Source: Pseudomonas cannabina
GTDB lineage: Bacteria > Pseudomonadota > Gammaproteobacteria > Pseudomonadales > Pseudomonadaceae
DNA: 64,000 nt
NCBI RefSeq assembly: GCF_900100365.1
Contig: NZ_FNKU01000001.1
Span: 3,788,501 to 3,852,500 of the forward strand
Direction: 5' to 3'
The notes beneath the pieces were generated by a model that was given only the letters and a program-made list of their open reading frames with translations, was not told where the DNA came from and searched no databases. Positions within the stretch are counted from its first letter, which is position 1; every line of letters starts with the position of its first letter. The translations under genes and the position numbers were made by a program. Positions 24,625 to 35,712 of this stretch are shown here, in pieces.

Positions 24625-27459
24625 GTGGACAAGATCCTGATACGTGGGGCACGAACCCACAACCTGAAAAATATTGACCTGACACTTCCCCGCGACAAAC
24701 TGATCGTTATTACCGGGCTCTCCGGCTCAGGCAAGTCTTCGCTGGCTTTCGATACGCTGTACGCCGAAGGGCAACGCCGCTACGTCGAATCGCTGTCGGC
24801 CTATGCCCGGCAGTTTCTGTCGATGATGGAAAAACCGGACGTCGACACGATTGAAGGTCTGTCGCCTGCGATTTCCATCGAGCAGAAGTCGACGTCGCAT
24901 AACCCGCGCTCGACCGTGGGCACGATCACCGAAATTTACGACTACCTGCGCCTTCTGTACGCGCGGGTTGGGCAGCCACGTTGCCCGGATCACGATATTC
25001 CGCTGGAAGCCCAGCCCGTCAGCCAGATGGTTGATCTGGTACTGACCCAGCCTGAAGGCAGCAAATTGATGCTGCTGGCGCCGGTCATTCGTGAGCGCAA
25101 AGGTGAACACCTTTCGGTCTTCGAAGAGCTGCGTGCTCAGGGTTTCGTCCGGGCGCGGGTGAACGGCAAGCTGTGTGAGCTGGATGAGCTGCCGAAGCTG
25201 GACAAGCAGAAGAAGCATTCCATCGATGTGGTGGTGGACCGCTTCAAGGTTCGCGCAGACCTGCAACAGCGTCTGGCTGAATCTTTTGAAACCGCACTGA
25301 AGCTGGCAGATGGCATTGCCTTGGTCGCGCCGATGGACGACGAGCCGGGTGAGGAAGTGATTTTCTCCGCGCGCTTCGCGTGTCCGATCTGCGGCCATGC
25401 GATCAGCGAGCTGGAGCCGAAGCTGTTCTCCTTCAACAACCCGGCCGGTGCATGCCCGACCTGCGATGGCTTGGGTGTGAAGCAGTTCTTCGACATCAAG
25501 CGTTTGGTGAATGCCGAGCTGACCCTGGCCGAGGGCGCGATACGAGGCTGGGACAGGCGTAACGTCTATTACTTCCAGATGCTGGGTTCGCTGTCCAAGC
25601 ACTATGGCTTCAGCCTTGAGGTGCCGTTCAAAGAGCTGGGCGCCGACATGCAGAAGATCCTGCTCAACGGCAGTGGCTCGCAAAATGTCGACTTCCGCTA
25701 TCTGAATGACCGCGGCGATATCGTCAAGCGCGCGCACCCGTTCGAAGGCATCGTGCCGAATCTGGAACGTCGCTATCGGGAAACCGAATCGGCAACCGTG
25801 CGCGAAGAGCTGGCCAAGTTCCTCGGTACACAGCCCTGCCCTGACTGCCGTGGCACTCGCCTGCGTCGCGAGGCACGTCATGTGTGGGTGGGTGAAAAGA
25901 CCTTGCCAGCGGTGACCAACCTGCCGATTGGCGATGCAACGCAGTATTTCGACACACTGAAACTGACCGGACGACGCGGTGAAATTGCCGACAAGATCCT
26001 CAAGGAAATTCGTGAGCGCCTGCAATTTCTGGTGAACGTCGGCCTGGACTACCTGACGCTGGATCGCAGTGCGGACACGCTGTCTGGCGGCGAAGCCCAG
26101 AGGATTCGTCTGGCCAGCCAGATTGGTGCGGGTCTGGTCGGGGTGATGTACATCCTCGACGAACCGTCGATTGGCCTGCATCAGCGCGATAACGATCGTC
26201 TGCTGGGCACGCTCAAGCATCTGCGCGATATCGGCAATACGGTGATTGTGGTCGAGCACGACGAGGATGCGATTCGTCTGGCCGACTATGTGGTCGACAT
26301 CGGCCCGGGTGCCGGCGTGCATGGCGGTCATATCGTCGCAGAAGGTACACCGGACGAAGTCATGGCGCACCCTGACTCACTGACCGGCAAATACTTGTCA
26401 GGCCGGGTGAAGATCGCCGTGCCGGCCAAGCGTACACCGCGCAATAAAAAGCTCTCGCTGACCCTCAAAGGCGCACGTGGCAATAACCTGCAGAACGTGA
26501 ACCTTGAGATACCGATTGGTTTGCTGACCTGTGTGACGGGTGTTTCCGGATCGGGCAAGTCGACGCTGATCAACAACACCTTGTTCCCGCTCAGCGCCAC
26601 GGCACTTAACGGCGCAACGACGCTTGAGGCTGCGACTCACGACAGCATCAACGGCCTGCAGCACCTGGACAAGGTCGTGGACATCGATCAGAGCCCTATC
26701 GGTCGTACGCCACGTTCCAACCCGGCGACCTACACCGGGCTGTTCACGCCGATTCGCGAACTGTTCGCCGGCGTGCCGGAATCCCGCTCGCGAGGCTACG
26801 GGCCGGGCCGGTTCTCGTTCAACGTCAAGGGCGGTCGCTGCGAGGCATGCCAGGGCGACGGTCTGATCAAGGTCGAGATGCATTTTCTGCCGGACATCTA
26901 CGTGCCGTGCGATGTGTGCAAGAGCAAGCGTTACAACCGCGAAACGCTTGAGGTCAAGTACAAGGGCAGGAACATCCACGAAGTGCTGGAGATGACCATC
27001 GAGGAAGCCCGCGAGTTCTTCGACGCCGTTCCCGCCTTGGCGCGCAAGCTGCAAACCCTGATGGATGTGGGGCTCTCCTACATCAAGCTGGGGCAGTCGG
27101 CGACGACGTTGTCGGGGGGTGAGGCGCAGCGGGTCAAGTTGTCGCGCGAGCTGTCCAAGCGCGATACCGGCAAGACGCTGTACATTCTCGACGAGCCGAC
27201 TACCGGCTTGCACTTCGCCGATATTCAGCAATTGCTGGATGTTCTGCATCGTCTGCGCGACCACGGCAACACGGTGGTGGTGATCGAGCACAACCTGGAT
27301 GTGATCAAGACTGCGGACTGGCTGGTTGATCTTGGGCCGGAAGGCGGGTCGAGGGGTGGACAGATCATCGCGACGGGTACACCTGAACAGGTCGCCGAGA
27401 TGAAGCAGTCTTACACCGGGCATTACCTCAAGCCGCTGTTGATCAGAGACAAGGCATAA
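24625..27459 (+). CDS. uvrA: UvrABC excinuclease subunit A
   Basis: 944 residues. DNA damage sensor of nucleotide excision repair; loads UvrB. Two ABC ATPase halves are visible: Walker [13 protein letters not shown] near the start and [12 protein letters not shown] in the second half, signatures [12 protein letters not shown] and [12 protein letters not shown]. Zinc fingers are [21 protein letters not shown] and [17 protein letters not shown]. The start is GTG 24625 ([19 protein letters not shown]), the known Pseudomonas N-terminus. The open frame upstream to 24091 is the shadow of the divergent MFS gene. Confidence 0.98.
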   Translation: MDKILIRGARTHNLKNIDLTLPRDKLIVITGLSGSGKSSLAFDTLYAEGQRRYVESLSAYARQFLSMMEKPDVDTIEGLSPAISIEQKSTSHNPRSTVGTITEIYDYLRLLYARVGQPRCPDHDIPLEAQPVSQMVDLVLTQPEGSKLMLLAPVIRERKGEHLSVFEELRAQGFVRARVNGKLCELDELPKLDKQKKHSIDVVVDRFKVRADLQQRLAESFETALKLADGIALVAPMDDEPGEEVIFSARFACPICGHAISELEPKLFSFNNPAGACPTCDGLGVKQFFDIKRLVNAELTLAEGAIRGWDRRNVYYFQMLGSLSKHYGFSLEVPFKELGADMQKILLNGSGSQNVDFRYLNDRGDIVKRAHPFEGIVPNLERRYRETESATVREELAKFLGTQPCPDCRGTRLRREARHVWVGEKTLPAVTNLPIGDATQYFDTLKLTGRRGEIADKILKEIRERLQFLVNVGLDYLTLDRSADTLSGGEAQRIRLASQIGAGLVGVMYILDEPSIGLHQRDNDRLLGTLKHLRDIGNTVIVVEHDEDAIRLADYVVDIGPGAGVHGGHIVAEGTPDEVMAHPDSLTGKYLSGRVKIAVPAKRTPRNKKLSLTLKGARGNNLQNVNLEIPIGLLTCVTGVSGSGKSTLINNTLFPLSATALNGATTLEAATHDSINGLQHLDKVVDIDQSPIGRTPRSNPATYTGLFTPIRELFAGVPESRSRGYGPGRFSFNVKGGRCEACQGDGLIKVEMHFLPDIYVPCDVCKSKRYNRETLEVKYKGRNIHEVLEMTIEEAREFFDAVPALARKLQTLMDVGLSYIKLGQSATTLSGGEAQRVKLSRELSKRDTGKTLYILDEPTTGLHFADIQQLLDVLHRLRDHGNTVVVIEHNLDVIKTADWLVDLGPEGGSRGGQIIATGTPEQVAEMKQSYTGHYLKPLLIRDKA

Positions 27460-27503
27460 CCAATGCGTTGAAAACGGGCCTGGGTTTGGCCAGGCCCGGA
27501 TAC

Positions 27504-27540
27504 AAAAAGGCTCCTGTCACGTACGTGCAGGAGCTTTTTT
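27504..27540. terminator. Bidirectional terminator between uvrA and ftnA
   Basis: GGCTCCTG (27509-27516) pairs with CAGGAGC(C-side) ending at 27534, flanked by A5 on the left and T6 on the right, so it serves both converging genes. A second GC hairpin (27475-27499) precedes it on the uvrA side. Confidence 0.85.
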
Positions 27541-27552
27541 GTGAGCGCTGAA

Positions 27553-28017
27553 TCAGAACTGCGATTGCAGGTAGTTCTGCAGACCGATGGATTTGATCAG
27601 CCCCATTTGCTGTTCCAGCCAATAGGTGTGGTCTTCTTCCGTGTCGGCCAACTGCACGCGCAGTATCTCGCGGGTCACATAGTCACCGTGCAGCTCGCAC
27701 AGCGCGATACCCTTGCACAGGGCGGCACGGACTTTGTATTCGAGACGAAGATCGCTGGCGAGCATCTCAGGCACCGTGGTGCCGACGTCCAGGTCATCCG
27801 GACGCATACGTGGCGTGCCTTCCAGCATCAGAATGCGGCGCATCAGCGCATCAGCGTGTTGCGCCTCTTCTTCCATCTCGTGGTTGATACGCTCATAGAG
27901 CTTGGAAAAGCCCCAGTCTTCGTACATACGCGAGTGAACGAAATATTGGTCACGAGCTGCCAATTCGCCCGTGAGCAACGTGTTGAGATAATCGATTACT
28001 TCCGGGTGGCCTTGCAT
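27553..28017 (-). CDS. ftnA: Non-heme bacterial ferritin (FtnA, often annotated bacterioferritin A)
   Basis: 154 residues, 24-mer iron store. The N-terminus [20 protein letters not shown] is nearly that of P. aeruginosa PA4235, once bfrA and renamed FtnA. Ferroxidase ligands Glu18, Glu51, His54, Glu127 and His130 are in place. The heme ligand Met52 of true bacterioferritins is Ala52 (EEEAQHAD), so no heme is expected at the usual site. The start is ATG 28017 with AGGAG upstream. In P. aeruginosa katA lies next to it; here it is absent. Confidence 0.9.
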   Translation of the reverse strand: MQGHPEVIDYLNTLLTGELAARDQYFVHSRMYEDWGFSKLYERINHEMEEEAQHADALMRRILMLEGTPRMRPDDLDVGTTVPEMLASDLRLEYKVRAALCKGIALCELHGDYVTREILRVQLADTEEDHTYWLEQQMGLIKSIGLQNYLQSQF

Positions 28018-28128
28018 CGCAACAGACTCCTGCTTCAAAGACGTTAGTTTGAACCAAGCGATGCGTGAGGTCACTGGAAAAAACGCAATAAACAGACAAA
28101 AAGCATCGATATTACGCCGTTAAGAAGC

Positions 28129-28152
28129 GAAAAAACGCCCAAATGAGGGCGG
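28129..28152 (-). terminator. Second terminator-like hairpin between rplQ and ftnA
   Basis: CGCCC (28136-28140) pairs with GGGCG (28147-28151), and leftward it is followed by six T. It lies downstream of the main rplQ terminator and upstream of ftnA. Confidence 0.55.
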
Positions 28153-28235
28153 TTCTGTTTCTCACTTCGAGTCAGCCCGACGATTCAATGTATGCTGACT
28201 GACACACCGGTTTGGCCTGCCTGAATCGCGGACAA

Positions 28236-28262
28236 CAAAAAACCGGGCCTGGGCCCGGTTTT
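28236..28262 (-). terminator. Intrinsic terminator of the alpha operon
   Basis: AACCGGGC (28241-28248) pairs with GCCCGGTT (28253-28260), flanked by A and T runs; it follows rplQ. Confidence 0.85.
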
Positions 28263-28279
28263 ATGTTCAAACTTATGTC

Positions 28280-28666
28280 TTATTCAGCGGCTTCTACAGA
28301 GCCACCGATAGGACGATCAACCAACTCGACGTACGCCATAGGCGCGTTGTCGCCAGCGCGGAAACCGCACTTGAGGATACGCAGGTAGCCGCCCTGACGG
28401 GTTGCATAGCGTTTGCCCAGATCGTTGAACAGTTTGCCGACGATTTCTTTCGAACGAGTACGGTCGAAAGCCAGACGACGGTTGGCAACGCTGTCTTCCT
28501 TGGCCAGGGTGATCAGCGGCTCGGCAACGCGGCGCAGTTCCTTGGCTTTCGGCAGGGTAGTTTTGATCAGCTCGTGCTCGAACAGCGACACCGCCATGTT
28601 TTGAAACATGGCTTTACGGTGAGAGCTGGTACGGCTCAGGTGACGTCCACTTTTACGATGACGCAT
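28280..28666 (-). CDS. rplQ: 50S ribosomal protein L17
   Basis: 128 residues, complete ([20 protein letters not shown]). Binds 23S rRNA near the exit tunnel. Last gene of the alpha operon, 41 nt after rpoA, followed by a terminator. Typical gammaproteobacterial length. Confidence 0.98.
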   Translation of the reverse strand: MRHRKSGRHLSRTSSHRKAMFQNMAVSLFEHELIKTTLPKAKELRRVAEPLITLAKEDSVANRRLAFDRTRSKEIVGKLFNDLGKRYATRQGGYLRILKCGFRAGDNAPMAYVELVDRPIGGSVEAAE

Positions 28667-28707
28667 GGTTCATTCCTTACCAAACTCGCGTTCGGTGATT
28701 ACGACGA

Positions 28708-29709
28708 TCAGGCCGTAGCCTTGTCGTCCTTCTTAAGACTTGCCGGCGGCCAGTTGTCGAGGCGCATGCCGAGGGACAGACCACGAGAAGCCAGAACGTC
28801 CTTGATCTCGGTCAAGGATTTCTTGCCCAGGTTCGGAGTCTTCAACAACTCTACTTCGGTGCGCTGAATCAGGTCGCCGATGTAGTAGATGTTCTCCGCC
28901 TTAAGGCAGTTGGCCGAACGCACGGTCAGTTCCAAATCGTCAACCGGACGAAGCAGGATCGGATCGATCTCGTCTTCCTGTTCGATTACCACTGGTTCGC
29001 TGTCGCCTTTGAGGTCCACGAACGCAGCCAACTGCTGTTGCAGGATGGTTGCAGCGCGACGGATTGCCTCTTCAGGGTCCAGAGTACCGTTGGTTTCCAG
29101 ATCAATAACCAGCTTGTCCAGGTTAGTACGCTGCTCGACACGGGCGTTTTCCACCACGTATGCGATACGGCGAACCGGGCTGAACGAAGAGTCGAGCTGC
29201 AAGCGACCAATGCTGCGGCTTTCGTCTTCATCGCTTTGACGCGAGTCTGCCGGCCCATAACCACGACCACGAGCTACGGTGAGCTTCATGTTCAAGGCGC
29301 CGTTAGACGCCAGGTTAGCGATTACGTGATCGGGGTTAACGATCTCGACATCATGATCCAGCTGAATATCGGCAGCGGTAACCACCCCCGAACCCTTCTT
29401 CGACAAGGTCAGCGTAACTTCGTCTCGACCGTGCAGCTTGATAGCCAGACCTTTAAGGTTCAACAGGATTTCAATGACGTCTTCCTGTACACCTTCGATG
29501 GCGCTGTACTCATGGAGCACACCGTCAATCTCGGCCTCGACTACTGCACAGCCGGGCATGGAGGACAACAAAATGCGGCGAAGCGCGTTGCCCAGGGTAT
29601 GGCCGAAACCACGCTCGAGAGGCTCGAGAGTGATCTTGGCGCGGGTTGGACTGACAACCTGCACATCAATGTGGCGGGGTGTCAGGAACTCATTTACCGA
29701 AATCTGCAT
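28708..29709 (-). CDS. rpoA: RNA polymerase alpha subunit
   Basis: 333 residues. The N-terminal domain (1-235) dimerises and nucleates core assembly ([39 protein letters not shown]). After a flexible linker, the C-terminal domain (about 250-325) has the helix-hairpin-helix [20 protein letters not shown] that binds UP elements and activators. Placed between rpsD and rplQ as in other Pseudomonas. Confidence 0.99.
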   Translation of the reverse strand: MQISVNEFLTPRHIDVQVVSPTRAKITLEPLERGFGHTLGNALRRILLSSMPGCAVVEAEIDGVLHEYSAIEGVQEDVIEILLNLKGLAIKLHGRDEVTLTLSKKGSGVVTAADIQLDHDVEIVNPDHVIANLASNGALNMKLTVARGRGYGPADSRQSDEDESRSIGRLQLDSSFSPVRRIAYVVENARVEQRTNLDKLVIDLETNGTLDPEEAIRRAATILQQQLAAFVDLKGDSEPVVIEQEDEIDPILLRPVDDLELTVRSANCLKAENIYYIGDLIQRTEVELLKTPNLGKKSLTEIKDVLASRGLSLGMRLDNWPPASLKKDDKATA

Positions 29710-29731
29710 GGATGCACCTATTTTCTAGCCC

Positions 29732-30352
29732 TTACTTGGAGTAGAGCTCGACAATCAGGCTTTCGTTGATGTCGGCGGACAGATCACTGCGAGCTGGTAC
29801 GTTCTTGAAAACGCCCGATTTCTTCTCAGTGTCTACTTCTACCCATTCTACGCGGCCACGTTGGGCACACAGATCGAGAGCCTGGACAATACGCAGCTGG
29901 TTCTTAGCTTTTTCGCGGATAGCAACAACGTCGCCAGCACGAACCTGATAAGAAGGAACGTTAACGGTTTTGCCGTTTACGCTAACCGACTTGTGCGAAA
30001 CCAATTGACGGGATTCTGCACGAGTGGAGCCGAAGCCCATACGGTATACAACGTTGTCCAGACGGCATTCGAGCAGTTGCAGCAGGTTCTCGCCTGTTGC
30101 ACCTTTCTTGCCGGCGGCTTCTTTGTAGTAGCCGCTGAACTGACGCTCGAGAACGCCGTAGATACGACGGACTTTTTGCTTTTCACGCAGCTGAGTACCG
30201 TAATCGGACTGGCGACCGCGGCGTTGGCCGTGGATACCTGGAGCTGCTTCGATGTTGCACTTGGATTCGATAGCGCGAACGCCGCTCTTCAAAAAGAGAT
30301 CGGTGCCTTCACGACGAGCAAGTTTGCATTTTGGACCAATGTAACGAGCCAT
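29732..30352 (-). CDS. rpsD: 30S ribosomal protein S4
   Basis: 206 residues ([20 protein letters not shown]). Primary 16S rRNA binder; in enterobacteria also the repressor of the alpha operon. An S4 RNA-binding domain lies at about 95-160 ([20 protein letters not shown]). Confidence 0.98.
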   Translation of the reverse strand: MARYIGPKCKLARREGTDLFLKSGVRAIESKCNIEAAPGIHGQRRGRQSDYGTQLREKQKVRRIYGVLERQFSGYYKEAAGKKGATGENLLQLLECRLDNVVYRMGFGSTRAESRQLVSHKSVSVNGKTVNVPSYQVRAGDVVAIREKAKNQLRIVQALDLCAQRGRVEWVEVDTEKKSGVFKNVPARSDLSADINESLIVELYSK

Positions 30353-30370
30353 TTCTTACAGTCTCCTGGA

Positions 30371-30760
30371 TTACACGCGGCGCTTCTTCGGCGGACGGCA
30401 CCCGTTGTGCGGGATTGGCGTCACGTCGGTGATGCTGGCGATCTTATAGCCACAGCCGTTCAATGCACGGACAGCGGATTCACGACCTGGGCCTGGACCC
30501 TTGACATTGACGTCGAGGTTCTTCAGACCGTACTCCAGCGCAGCTTGACCAGCACGTTCAGCAGCTACTTGAGCAGCGAACGGGGTGGACTTGCGAGAAC
30601 CACGGAAACCCGAACCGCCGGAGGTAGCCCAAGAAAGCGCATTACCTTGACGATCGGTGATGGTGACGATTGTGTTGTTAAACGACGCGTGGATGTGGGC
30701 GATGCCATCAACCACTGTCTTTTTAACTTTTTTACGAGGACGAGCAGCAGGTTTTGCCAT
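30371..30760 (-). CDS. rpsK: 30S ribosomal protein S11
   Basis: 129 residues ([20 protein letters not shown]). Forms the platform at the mRNA exit with S7 and S18. Ends [11 protein letters not shown], the conserved C-terminus. 18 nt before rpsD. Confidence 0.98.
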   Translation of the reverse strand: MAKPAARPRKKVKKTVVDGIAHIHASFNNTIVTITDRQGNALSWATSGGSGFRGSRKSTPFAAQVAAERAGQAALEYGLKNLDVNVKGPGPGRESAVRALNGCGYKIASITDVTPIPHNGCRPPKKRRV

Positions 30761-30790
30761 GACTAAATTCCTGTCGTTGCGCTGGAGCGA

Positions 30791-31147
30791 TTACTTGCGG
30801 ATCGGCTTACGCGGACCTTTGCGAGTACGCGCGTTGGTCTTGGTACGCTGACCGCGCACTGGAAGACCACGACGATGACGCAGACCGCGATAGCAGCCCA
30901 AGTCCATCAAGCGCTTGATTTTCATGTTGATTTCGCGACGCAGGTCACCTTCAGTGGTGAACTTCGCCACTTCGCCACGCAGCTGTTCAATCTGCTCGTC
31001 GCTCAGATCTTTGATTTTCACCGCCGGGTTGACCCCGGTGGTTGCACAAATTTTCTGTGCAGTGGTGCGACCAACACCATAGATGTAGGTCAGCGAGATA
31101 ACAGTATGCTTGTTATCTGGAATGTTAACGCCTGCAATACGGGCCAT
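30791..31147 (-). CDS. rpsM: 30S ribosomal protein S13
   Basis: 118 residues ([20 protein letters not shown]). Sits in the small-subunit head and bridges to the 50S. C-terminal [20 protein letters not shown] contacts the P-site tRNA. First gene of the alpha operon proper, after rpmJ. Confidence 0.98.
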   Translation of the reverse strand: MARIAGVNIPDNKHTVISLTYIYGVGRTTAQKICATTGVNPAVKIKDLSDEQIEQLRGEVAKFTTEGDLRREINMKIKRLMDLGCYRGLRHRRGLPVRGQRTKTNARTRKGPRKPIRK

Positions 31148-31277
31148 TCAGTGGGACTCCAATTGACAGCTACCTACGCCCCGGAAGCCAAGAAATAGGG
31201 CGCGAGATAATATCGCTGTAGTAACAAATAATCAACCCAGCAGCGCACTAGCTGCTGGGCTTAAGCACAAATCACAA

Positions 31278-31394
31278 TCAGCCTTGGCGCTGCTTATGAC
31301 GTGGTTCCGCGCTGCAAATTACTCGAACAACACCTTCGCGGCGAATAATCTTGCAGTTACGGCACAGCTTTTTCACCGATGCACGAACTTTCAT
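31278..31394 (-). CDS. rpmJ: 50S ribosomal protein L36, zinc-binding form
   Basis: 38 residues, [20 protein letters not shown] and on to KQRQG. The zinc ribbon Cys11, Cys14, Cys27, His33 is intact, so this is the zinc-containing paralogue rather than the zinc-free type made under zinc shortage. It lies between secY and rpsM. Confidence 0.96.
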
Positions 31395-31422
31395 CACCAA
31401 CTCCTCGAACCTTAGGGGTGCT

Positions 31423-32757
31423 TCAGCGCAGCATACCGCCGCTGCCACCGTAGCCCTTCAGGTTGGCTTTCTTCATCAGGGATTCGTACTGGTGCGAAAC
31501 GAGGTGAGATTGCACTTGCGACATAAAGTCCATCACGACCACGACCACGATCAGCAACGAGGTCCCGCCAAGGTAGAACGGTACGTTTGCCGCGACCACC
31601 AGAAACTGGGGAAGCAGACACACGGCCGTCATATATAGAGCACCGAACATGGTCAAGCGAGTCAAAACGCCATCAATGTAGCGCGCCGACTGCTCACCTG
31701 GACGAATACCCGGAATAAAGGCACCGGACTTCTTCAGGTTTTCCGCTACGTCTTTCGGATTGAACATCAACGCCGTATAGAAGAAGCAGAAGAAAATAAT
31801 CCCTGCACTAAACAGCAGAATATTCAACGGCTGACCAGGAGCGATCGACTGCGAGATGTCCTGCAACCAGCCCAAACCTTCAGACTGACCGAACCAGGAC
31901 CCCAACGAAGCCGGGAACAGCAAAATGCTGCTTGCGAAAATGGCCGGAATTACACCAGCCATGTTCACTTTCAGCGGCAAGTGACTGGTCTGCGCAGCGA
32001 AGACCTTGCGGCCCTGCTGACGCTTGGCGTAGTGAACAGCAATACGACGCTGACCACGCTCAATGAACACCACAAAACCGATGATCGCTACTGCCAGCAA
32101 TCCGATTGCGACCAGAGCGAAAATATTGATATCACCCTGACGTGCAGACTCGAAAGACTGCCCTATCGCTCTCGGAAGACCGGCGACGATACCTGCGAAA
32201 ATCAACATCGAGATACCGTTGCCGACACCGCGCTCGGTAATCTGCTCGCCCAGCCACATCATGAACATCGCACCAGCCACGAAGGTGGTAACGGCCACAA
32301 AGTGGAAACCCAGGTCTCCAGAAAACGCGACGCCCTGACTAGCCAGGCCAACGGACATGCCGATAGCTTGAACCAATGCCAGGACAACGGTGCCGTAGCG
32401 GGTGTACTGGCTAATCTTGCGACGGCCAGCTTCACCTTCCTTCTTCAACTGCTCCAGCTGTGGGCTGACGGCGGTCATCAGCTGCATGATGATCGATGCC
32501 GAAATATACGGCATGATCCCCAATGCAAAGATGCTCATCCGCTCCAGCGCACCGCCGGAAAACATGTTGAACAAGCTAAGAATGGTCCCCTCATTCTGTC
32601 GAAACAGTTCTGCGAGTCGGTCCGGGTTGATACCTGGAACCGGGATGTGTGCGCCTATTCGGTAGACGATAATCGCCAGGAACAGAAAACGCAGACGAGC
32701 CCAGAGTTCAGACATACCGCCTTTGCCGAGCGCAGAGAGAGCACCTTGCTTAGCCAT
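31423..32757 (-). CDS. secY: Preprotein translocase subunit SecY
   Basis: 444 residues, ten transmembrane helices; the protein-conducting channel with SecE and SecG. Starts [20 protein letters not shown]. The plug and helix 2 region is [11 protein letters not shown] through [11 protein letters not shown]. It follows rplO without a gap (ATG next to the stop) as the last large gene of the spc operon. Confidence 0.98.
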
Positions 32758-33192
32758 TTATTCCTCGAACTTGCCGCCAGCTGCTTCGATAGCCGCACGC
32801 GCACCTTTGGTGGCGGCGATACCCTTGATAGTGACAGCGCGAGTAACTTCGCCCGACAGCATGATTTTCACACGCTGCACGTTCTGGTTAATCACGTTGG
32901 CATCTTTCAGGGACTGCACAGTTACGATGTCGCCTTCCACTTTAGCCAGCTCGGACAAACGCACTTCTGCGCGATCCATGGCCTTCAGGGAAACGAAACC
33001 GAATTTTGGCAGGCGACGATGCAGCGGCTGTTGGCCGCCCTCAAAGCCCGGAGCAATAGTGCCACCGGAGCGGGAGCTTTGACCTTTGTGGCCACGGCCA
33101 CCGGTCTTACCCAAACCGCTACCGATACCACGGCCCGGACGATGCTTTTCGCGACGGGAACCCGGCGCTGGACTCAGATCATTGAGTTTCAT
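32758..33192 (-). CDS. rplO: 50S ribosomal protein L15
   Basis: 144 residues ([20 protein letters not shown]). Glycine- and arginine-rich N-terminal extension reaches into 23S rRNA; late assembly protein. Three bases separate it from rpmD. Confidence 0.98.
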   Translation of the reverse strand: MKLNDLSPAPGSRREKHRPGRGIGSGLGKTGGRGHKGQSSRSGGTIAPGFEGGQQPLHRRLPKFGFVSLKAMDRAEVRLSELAKVEGDIVTVQSLKDANVINQNVQRVKIMLSGEVTRAVTIKGIAATKGARAAIEAAGGKFEE

Positions 33193-33195
33193 CGA

Positions 33196-33372
33196 TTAAC
33201 CCTCGACTCGCAGCATGTAGTAAGCCTTGTTGATCATCCCGCGATTCTCGGGAGTATCCAGGACTTCTACAGTGTGACCGATGCGACGCAGACCCAAACC
33301 CTTAATGCACAATCTGTGATTAGGGATGCGGCCGGTCATGCTTTTGATCAGCGTTACTTTAACGGTAGCCAT
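33196..33372 (-). CDS. rpmD: 50S ribosomal protein L30
   Basis: 58 residues, [20 protein letters not shown] to YYMLRVEG, the normal bacterial length. Lies between rpsE and rplO with 2-3 base gaps, as in all spc operons. Confidence 0.96.
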   Translation of the reverse strand: MATVKVTLIKSMTGRIPNHRLCIKGLGLRRIGHTVEVLDTPENRGMINKAYYMLRVEG

Positions 33373-33374
33373 GA

Positions 33375-33875
33375 TCAGATGATCTCCTCAACACGCTTGC
33401 CACGTTTGGCAGCGATCGACTCAGGAGACTGCATGCCCTTCAAACCCTTGAACGTAGCGTGAACCACGTTTACCGGGTTAGTCGAACCGTAGCACTTGGC
33501 CAATACGTTCTGGACACCAGCAACTTCCAGCACTGCGCGCATTGCGCCGCCAGCGATGATACCGGTACCTTCAGAAGCAGGCTGCATGTACACCTTGGAG
33601 GCACCATGAGCAGACTTCATTGCGTACTGCAGCGTCGTACCGTTCAGATCAACCTGAATCATGTTGCGGCGAGCAGCTTCCATCGCTTTCTGGATTGCAG
33701 CAGGCACTTCACGTGACTTGCCACGGCCGAAGCCAACGCGCCCTTTACCGTCACCCACTACGGTCAACGCAGTGAAAGTGAAGATACGGCCGCCTTTTAC
33801 GGTTTTGGCCACGCGGTTAACTTGAACCAGTTTCTCGATGTAGCCTTCGTCGCGTTTTTGGTCGTGATTTGACAT
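33375..33875 (-). CDS. rpsE: 30S ribosomal protein S5
   Basis: 166 residues. Residues 10-75 are the double-stranded RNA-binding-like domain ([19 protein letters not shown]). Influences decoding accuracy and the mRNA entry helicase. The spectinomycin-contact loop VAKTVKGGR is wild type. Confidence 0.98.
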   Translation of the reverse strand: MSNHDQKRDEGYIEKLVQVNRVAKTVKGGRIFTFTALTVVGDGKGRVGFGRGKSREVPAAIQKAMEAARRNMIQVDLNGTTLQYAMKSAHGASKVYMQPASEGTGIIAGGAMRAVLEVAGVQNVLAKCYGSTNPVNVVHATFKGLKGMQSPESIAAKRGKRVEEII

Positions 33876-33878
33876 AAC

Positions 33879-34229
33879 TTAGAACTCCAGCCCGCCTTCA
33901 CGAGCAGCATCAGCCAGCGCTTTGACACGGCCGTGGTACTTGAAGCCAGAACGGTCGAAAGCGACTTGCGATACACCCGCGGCTTTCGCGCGCTGGGCGA
34001 CCAGCTTGCCAACCTTAGTGGCCGCGTCGATGTTGCCAGTGGCGCCATCACGCAGTTCTTTGTCCAAAGTCGAGGCGCTTGCCAGGACTTTGCTGCCGTC
34101 GGCCGAGATGACCTGGGCATAAATGTGCTGCGAAGAGCGGTGCACGCAGAGACGCACGACTTCTAGCTCGTGCATTTTCAGGCGTGCTTTGCGAGCGCGA
34201 CGCAGTCGGGTAACTTTTTTGACGGTCAT
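33879..34229 (-). CDS. rplR: 50S ribosomal protein L18
   Basis: 116 residues ([20 protein letters not shown]). Binds 5S rRNA and, with L5, docks it on the large subunit. Three bases before rpsE. Confidence 0.98.
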   Translation of the reverse strand: MTVKKVTRLRRARKARLKMHELEVVRLCVHRSSQHIYAQVISADGSKVLASASTLDKELRDGATGNIDAATKVGKLVAQRAKAAGVSQVAFDRSGFKYHGRVKALADAAREGGLEF

Positions 34230-34239
34230 TTGCTATGCC

Positions 34240-34773
34240 CTACTTCTTCTTGGCTTCTTTACGGCGGACGACTTCGTCCGCGTAACGCACACCTTTGCCT
34301 TTGTAAGGCTCAGGACGGCGGAAGTCGCGGATCTCAGCGGCCACTTGACCAACCAACTGCTTATCGATACCGCGAATCAGGATATCGGTCTGGCTGGGGG
34401 TCTCAGCGGTGATGCCATTCGGCAATTCGTAGTCCACCGGGTGCGAGAAGCCAAGTGCAAGGTTCAATACCGTGCCTTTTGCTTGCGCCTTGTAACCAAC
34501 ACCGACCAGCTGGAGCTTACGCTCGAAGCCTTGGCTTACGCCTTGGACCATGTTATTTACCAGTGCACGAGTGGTGCCTGCCATTGCGCGGGTTTGTTGA
34601 TCGCCATTGCGAGCAGCGAAACGCAGCTCACCAGCTTCTTCAACAATCTCAACGGACGAATGGATGATCAGTTCTAGAGTGCCCTTGGCACCCTTCACCG
34701 AAAGCAGCTGTCCGACGAGTTTGACTTCGACGCCGGATGGCAACTTAACGGGGTTCTTAGCTACGCGTGACAT
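34240..34773 (-). CDS. rplF: 50S ribosomal protein L6
   Basis: 177 residues ([20 protein letters not shown]). Two similar domains; C-terminal [20 protein letters not shown] binds near the sarcin-ricin loop where elongation factors act. Confidence 0.98.
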   Translation of the reverse strand: MSRVAKNPVKLPSGVEVKLVGQLLSVKGAKGTLELIIHSSVEIVEEAGELRFAARNGDQQTRAMAGTTRALVNNMVQGVSQGFERKLQLVGVGYKAQAKGTVLNLALGFSHPVDYELPNGITAETPSQTDILIRGIDKQLVGQVAAEIRDFRRPEPYKGKGVRYADEVVRRKEAKKK

Positions 34774-34785
34774 GCTTATCCCCCC

Positions 34786-35178
34786 TTAGAACACAGTGCA
34801 AAGCACTTCGCCACCGACACCGGCAGCGCGCGCAGCACGATCCGTCATCACACCTTTACTGGTGGAGACGATAGACACACCAAGACCGCCACGAACTTTT
34901 GGCAGATCATCGGAGGACTTGTACTGACGCAAGCCTGGGCGGCTGACGCGCTTAACCTCTTCAATGACCGGACGGCCCTCGAAGTACTTAAGCTCGATGG
35001 ACAGCGACGATTTAACTTCGCTGCTGATCTGATAACCCGCAATGTAGCCTTCGTCCTTCAGGACTTTTGCTACAGCAACCTTCAACGTGGAAGATGGCAT
35101 GCTGACGACGGGCTTTTCAGCCATCTGGGCATTACGGATACGAGTTAGCATGTCCGCTAACGGGTCCTGCATACTCAT
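34786..35178 (-). CDS. rpsH: 30S ribosomal protein S8
   Basis: 130 residues ([20 protein letters not shown]). Primary binder of 16S rRNA and, in E. coli, the repressor of the spc operon. AGGAGCG precedes the ATG. Unusually, 215 nt separate it from rpsN upstream. Confidence 0.98.
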   Translation of the reverse strand: MSMQDPLADMLTRIRNAQMAEKPVVSMPSSTLKVAVAKVLKDEGYIAGYQISSEVKSSLSIELKYFEGRPVIEEVKRVSRPGLRQYKSSDDLPKVRGGLGVSIVSTSKGVMTDRAARAAGVGGEVLCTVF

Positions 35179-35251
35179 GGGCTAGACGCTCCTAAAACAA
35201 AATAATTAGCCTTGCGGCTACAGCTTGATCGCCGAGAACTTCCGGGCAAGT

Positions 35252-35275
35252 AAAAAACACGGGCTCAGGCGAGCC
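35252..35275 (-). terminator. Terminator-like hairpin in the rpsN-rpsH gap
   Basis: Read leftward, GGCTC (35275-35271) pairs with GAGCC (35266-35262) over a 4-base loop, then four bases and a run of six T (35257-35252). Short stem, so partial termination or attenuation is more likely than a full stop. Confidence 0.5.
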
Positions 35276-35279
35276 GGCA

Positions 35280-35308
35280 ATTCTAGTCCTACCCCAGAAA
35301 TGAATCAA
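35280..35308 (-). promoter_or_regulatory. Possible internal promoter before rpsH
   Basis: TTGATT (35303-35308), a 17-base spacer and TAGAAT (35280-35285) read toward rpsH. The -35 lies in one arm of the long hairpin, and the start would fall just before the terminator-like hairpin. Confidence 0.45.
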
Positions 35309-35330
35309 GCCCCAAAAGGGGCTTGATTCA
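35301..35330 (-). promoter_or_regulatory. Perfect 13-bp hairpin inside the spc operon
   Basis: Bases 35301-35313 are the exact reverse complement of 35318-35330 with a four-base loop (35314-35317). No T run follows on the minus strand. It may be a processing or regulatory site between rpsN and rpsH. Confidence 0.6.
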
Positions 35331-35393
35331 AATTCAGGCTTCATCCCGACCAGTGACTTGCGTGACCGGCCGGAAAGAAACGAGAGGTGCGCC

Positions 35394-35699
35394 TTACCAG
35401 CTGGCTTTGACCAGACCTGGAACGTCGCCACGCATAGCTGCTTCACGCAGCTTGTTACGGCCGAGGCCGAATTTGCGATAGACGCCGTGTGGACGACCAG
35501 TGATGCGGCAACGGTTACGCATGCGCGCAGCGCTTGCGTCACGTGGTTGCTTCTGCAGGGCTACGGTAGCTTCCCAACGCGCTTCTGGACTTGCGTTCAG
35601 ATCGACGATGATAGCTTTCAGCTCTGCACGCTTCTTGGCGTACTTGGCAACAGTGAGCTGACGCTTCAGCTCACGGTTTTTCATGCTCATCTTGGCCAT
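35394..35699 (-). CDS. rpsN: 30S ribosomal protein S14
   Basis: 101 residues from ATG 35699 ([20 protein letters not shown]). The long, zinc-free type: the CxxC zinc pairs of the short form are absent ([19 protein letters not shown]). Its 3' end is followed by a 215-nt gap before rpsH. Confidence 0.97.
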   Translation of the reverse strand: MAKMSMKNRELKRQLTVAKYAKKRAELKAIIVDLNASPEARWEATVALQKQPRDASAARMRNRCRITGRPHGVYRKFGLGRNKLREAAMRGDVPGLVKASW

Positions 35700-35712
35700 T
35701 GTCCTACTCCAA

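Noticed and set aside
24727..26370. 547-codon minus-strand open frame opposite uvrA
   Set aside because: Mirror frame of uvrA codons; no start context or recognisable domain.
27475..27499. GC-rich hairpin just after uvrA, considered as a separate element
   Set aside because: It is best read as part of the tandem termination signal with the hairpin at 27504-27540.
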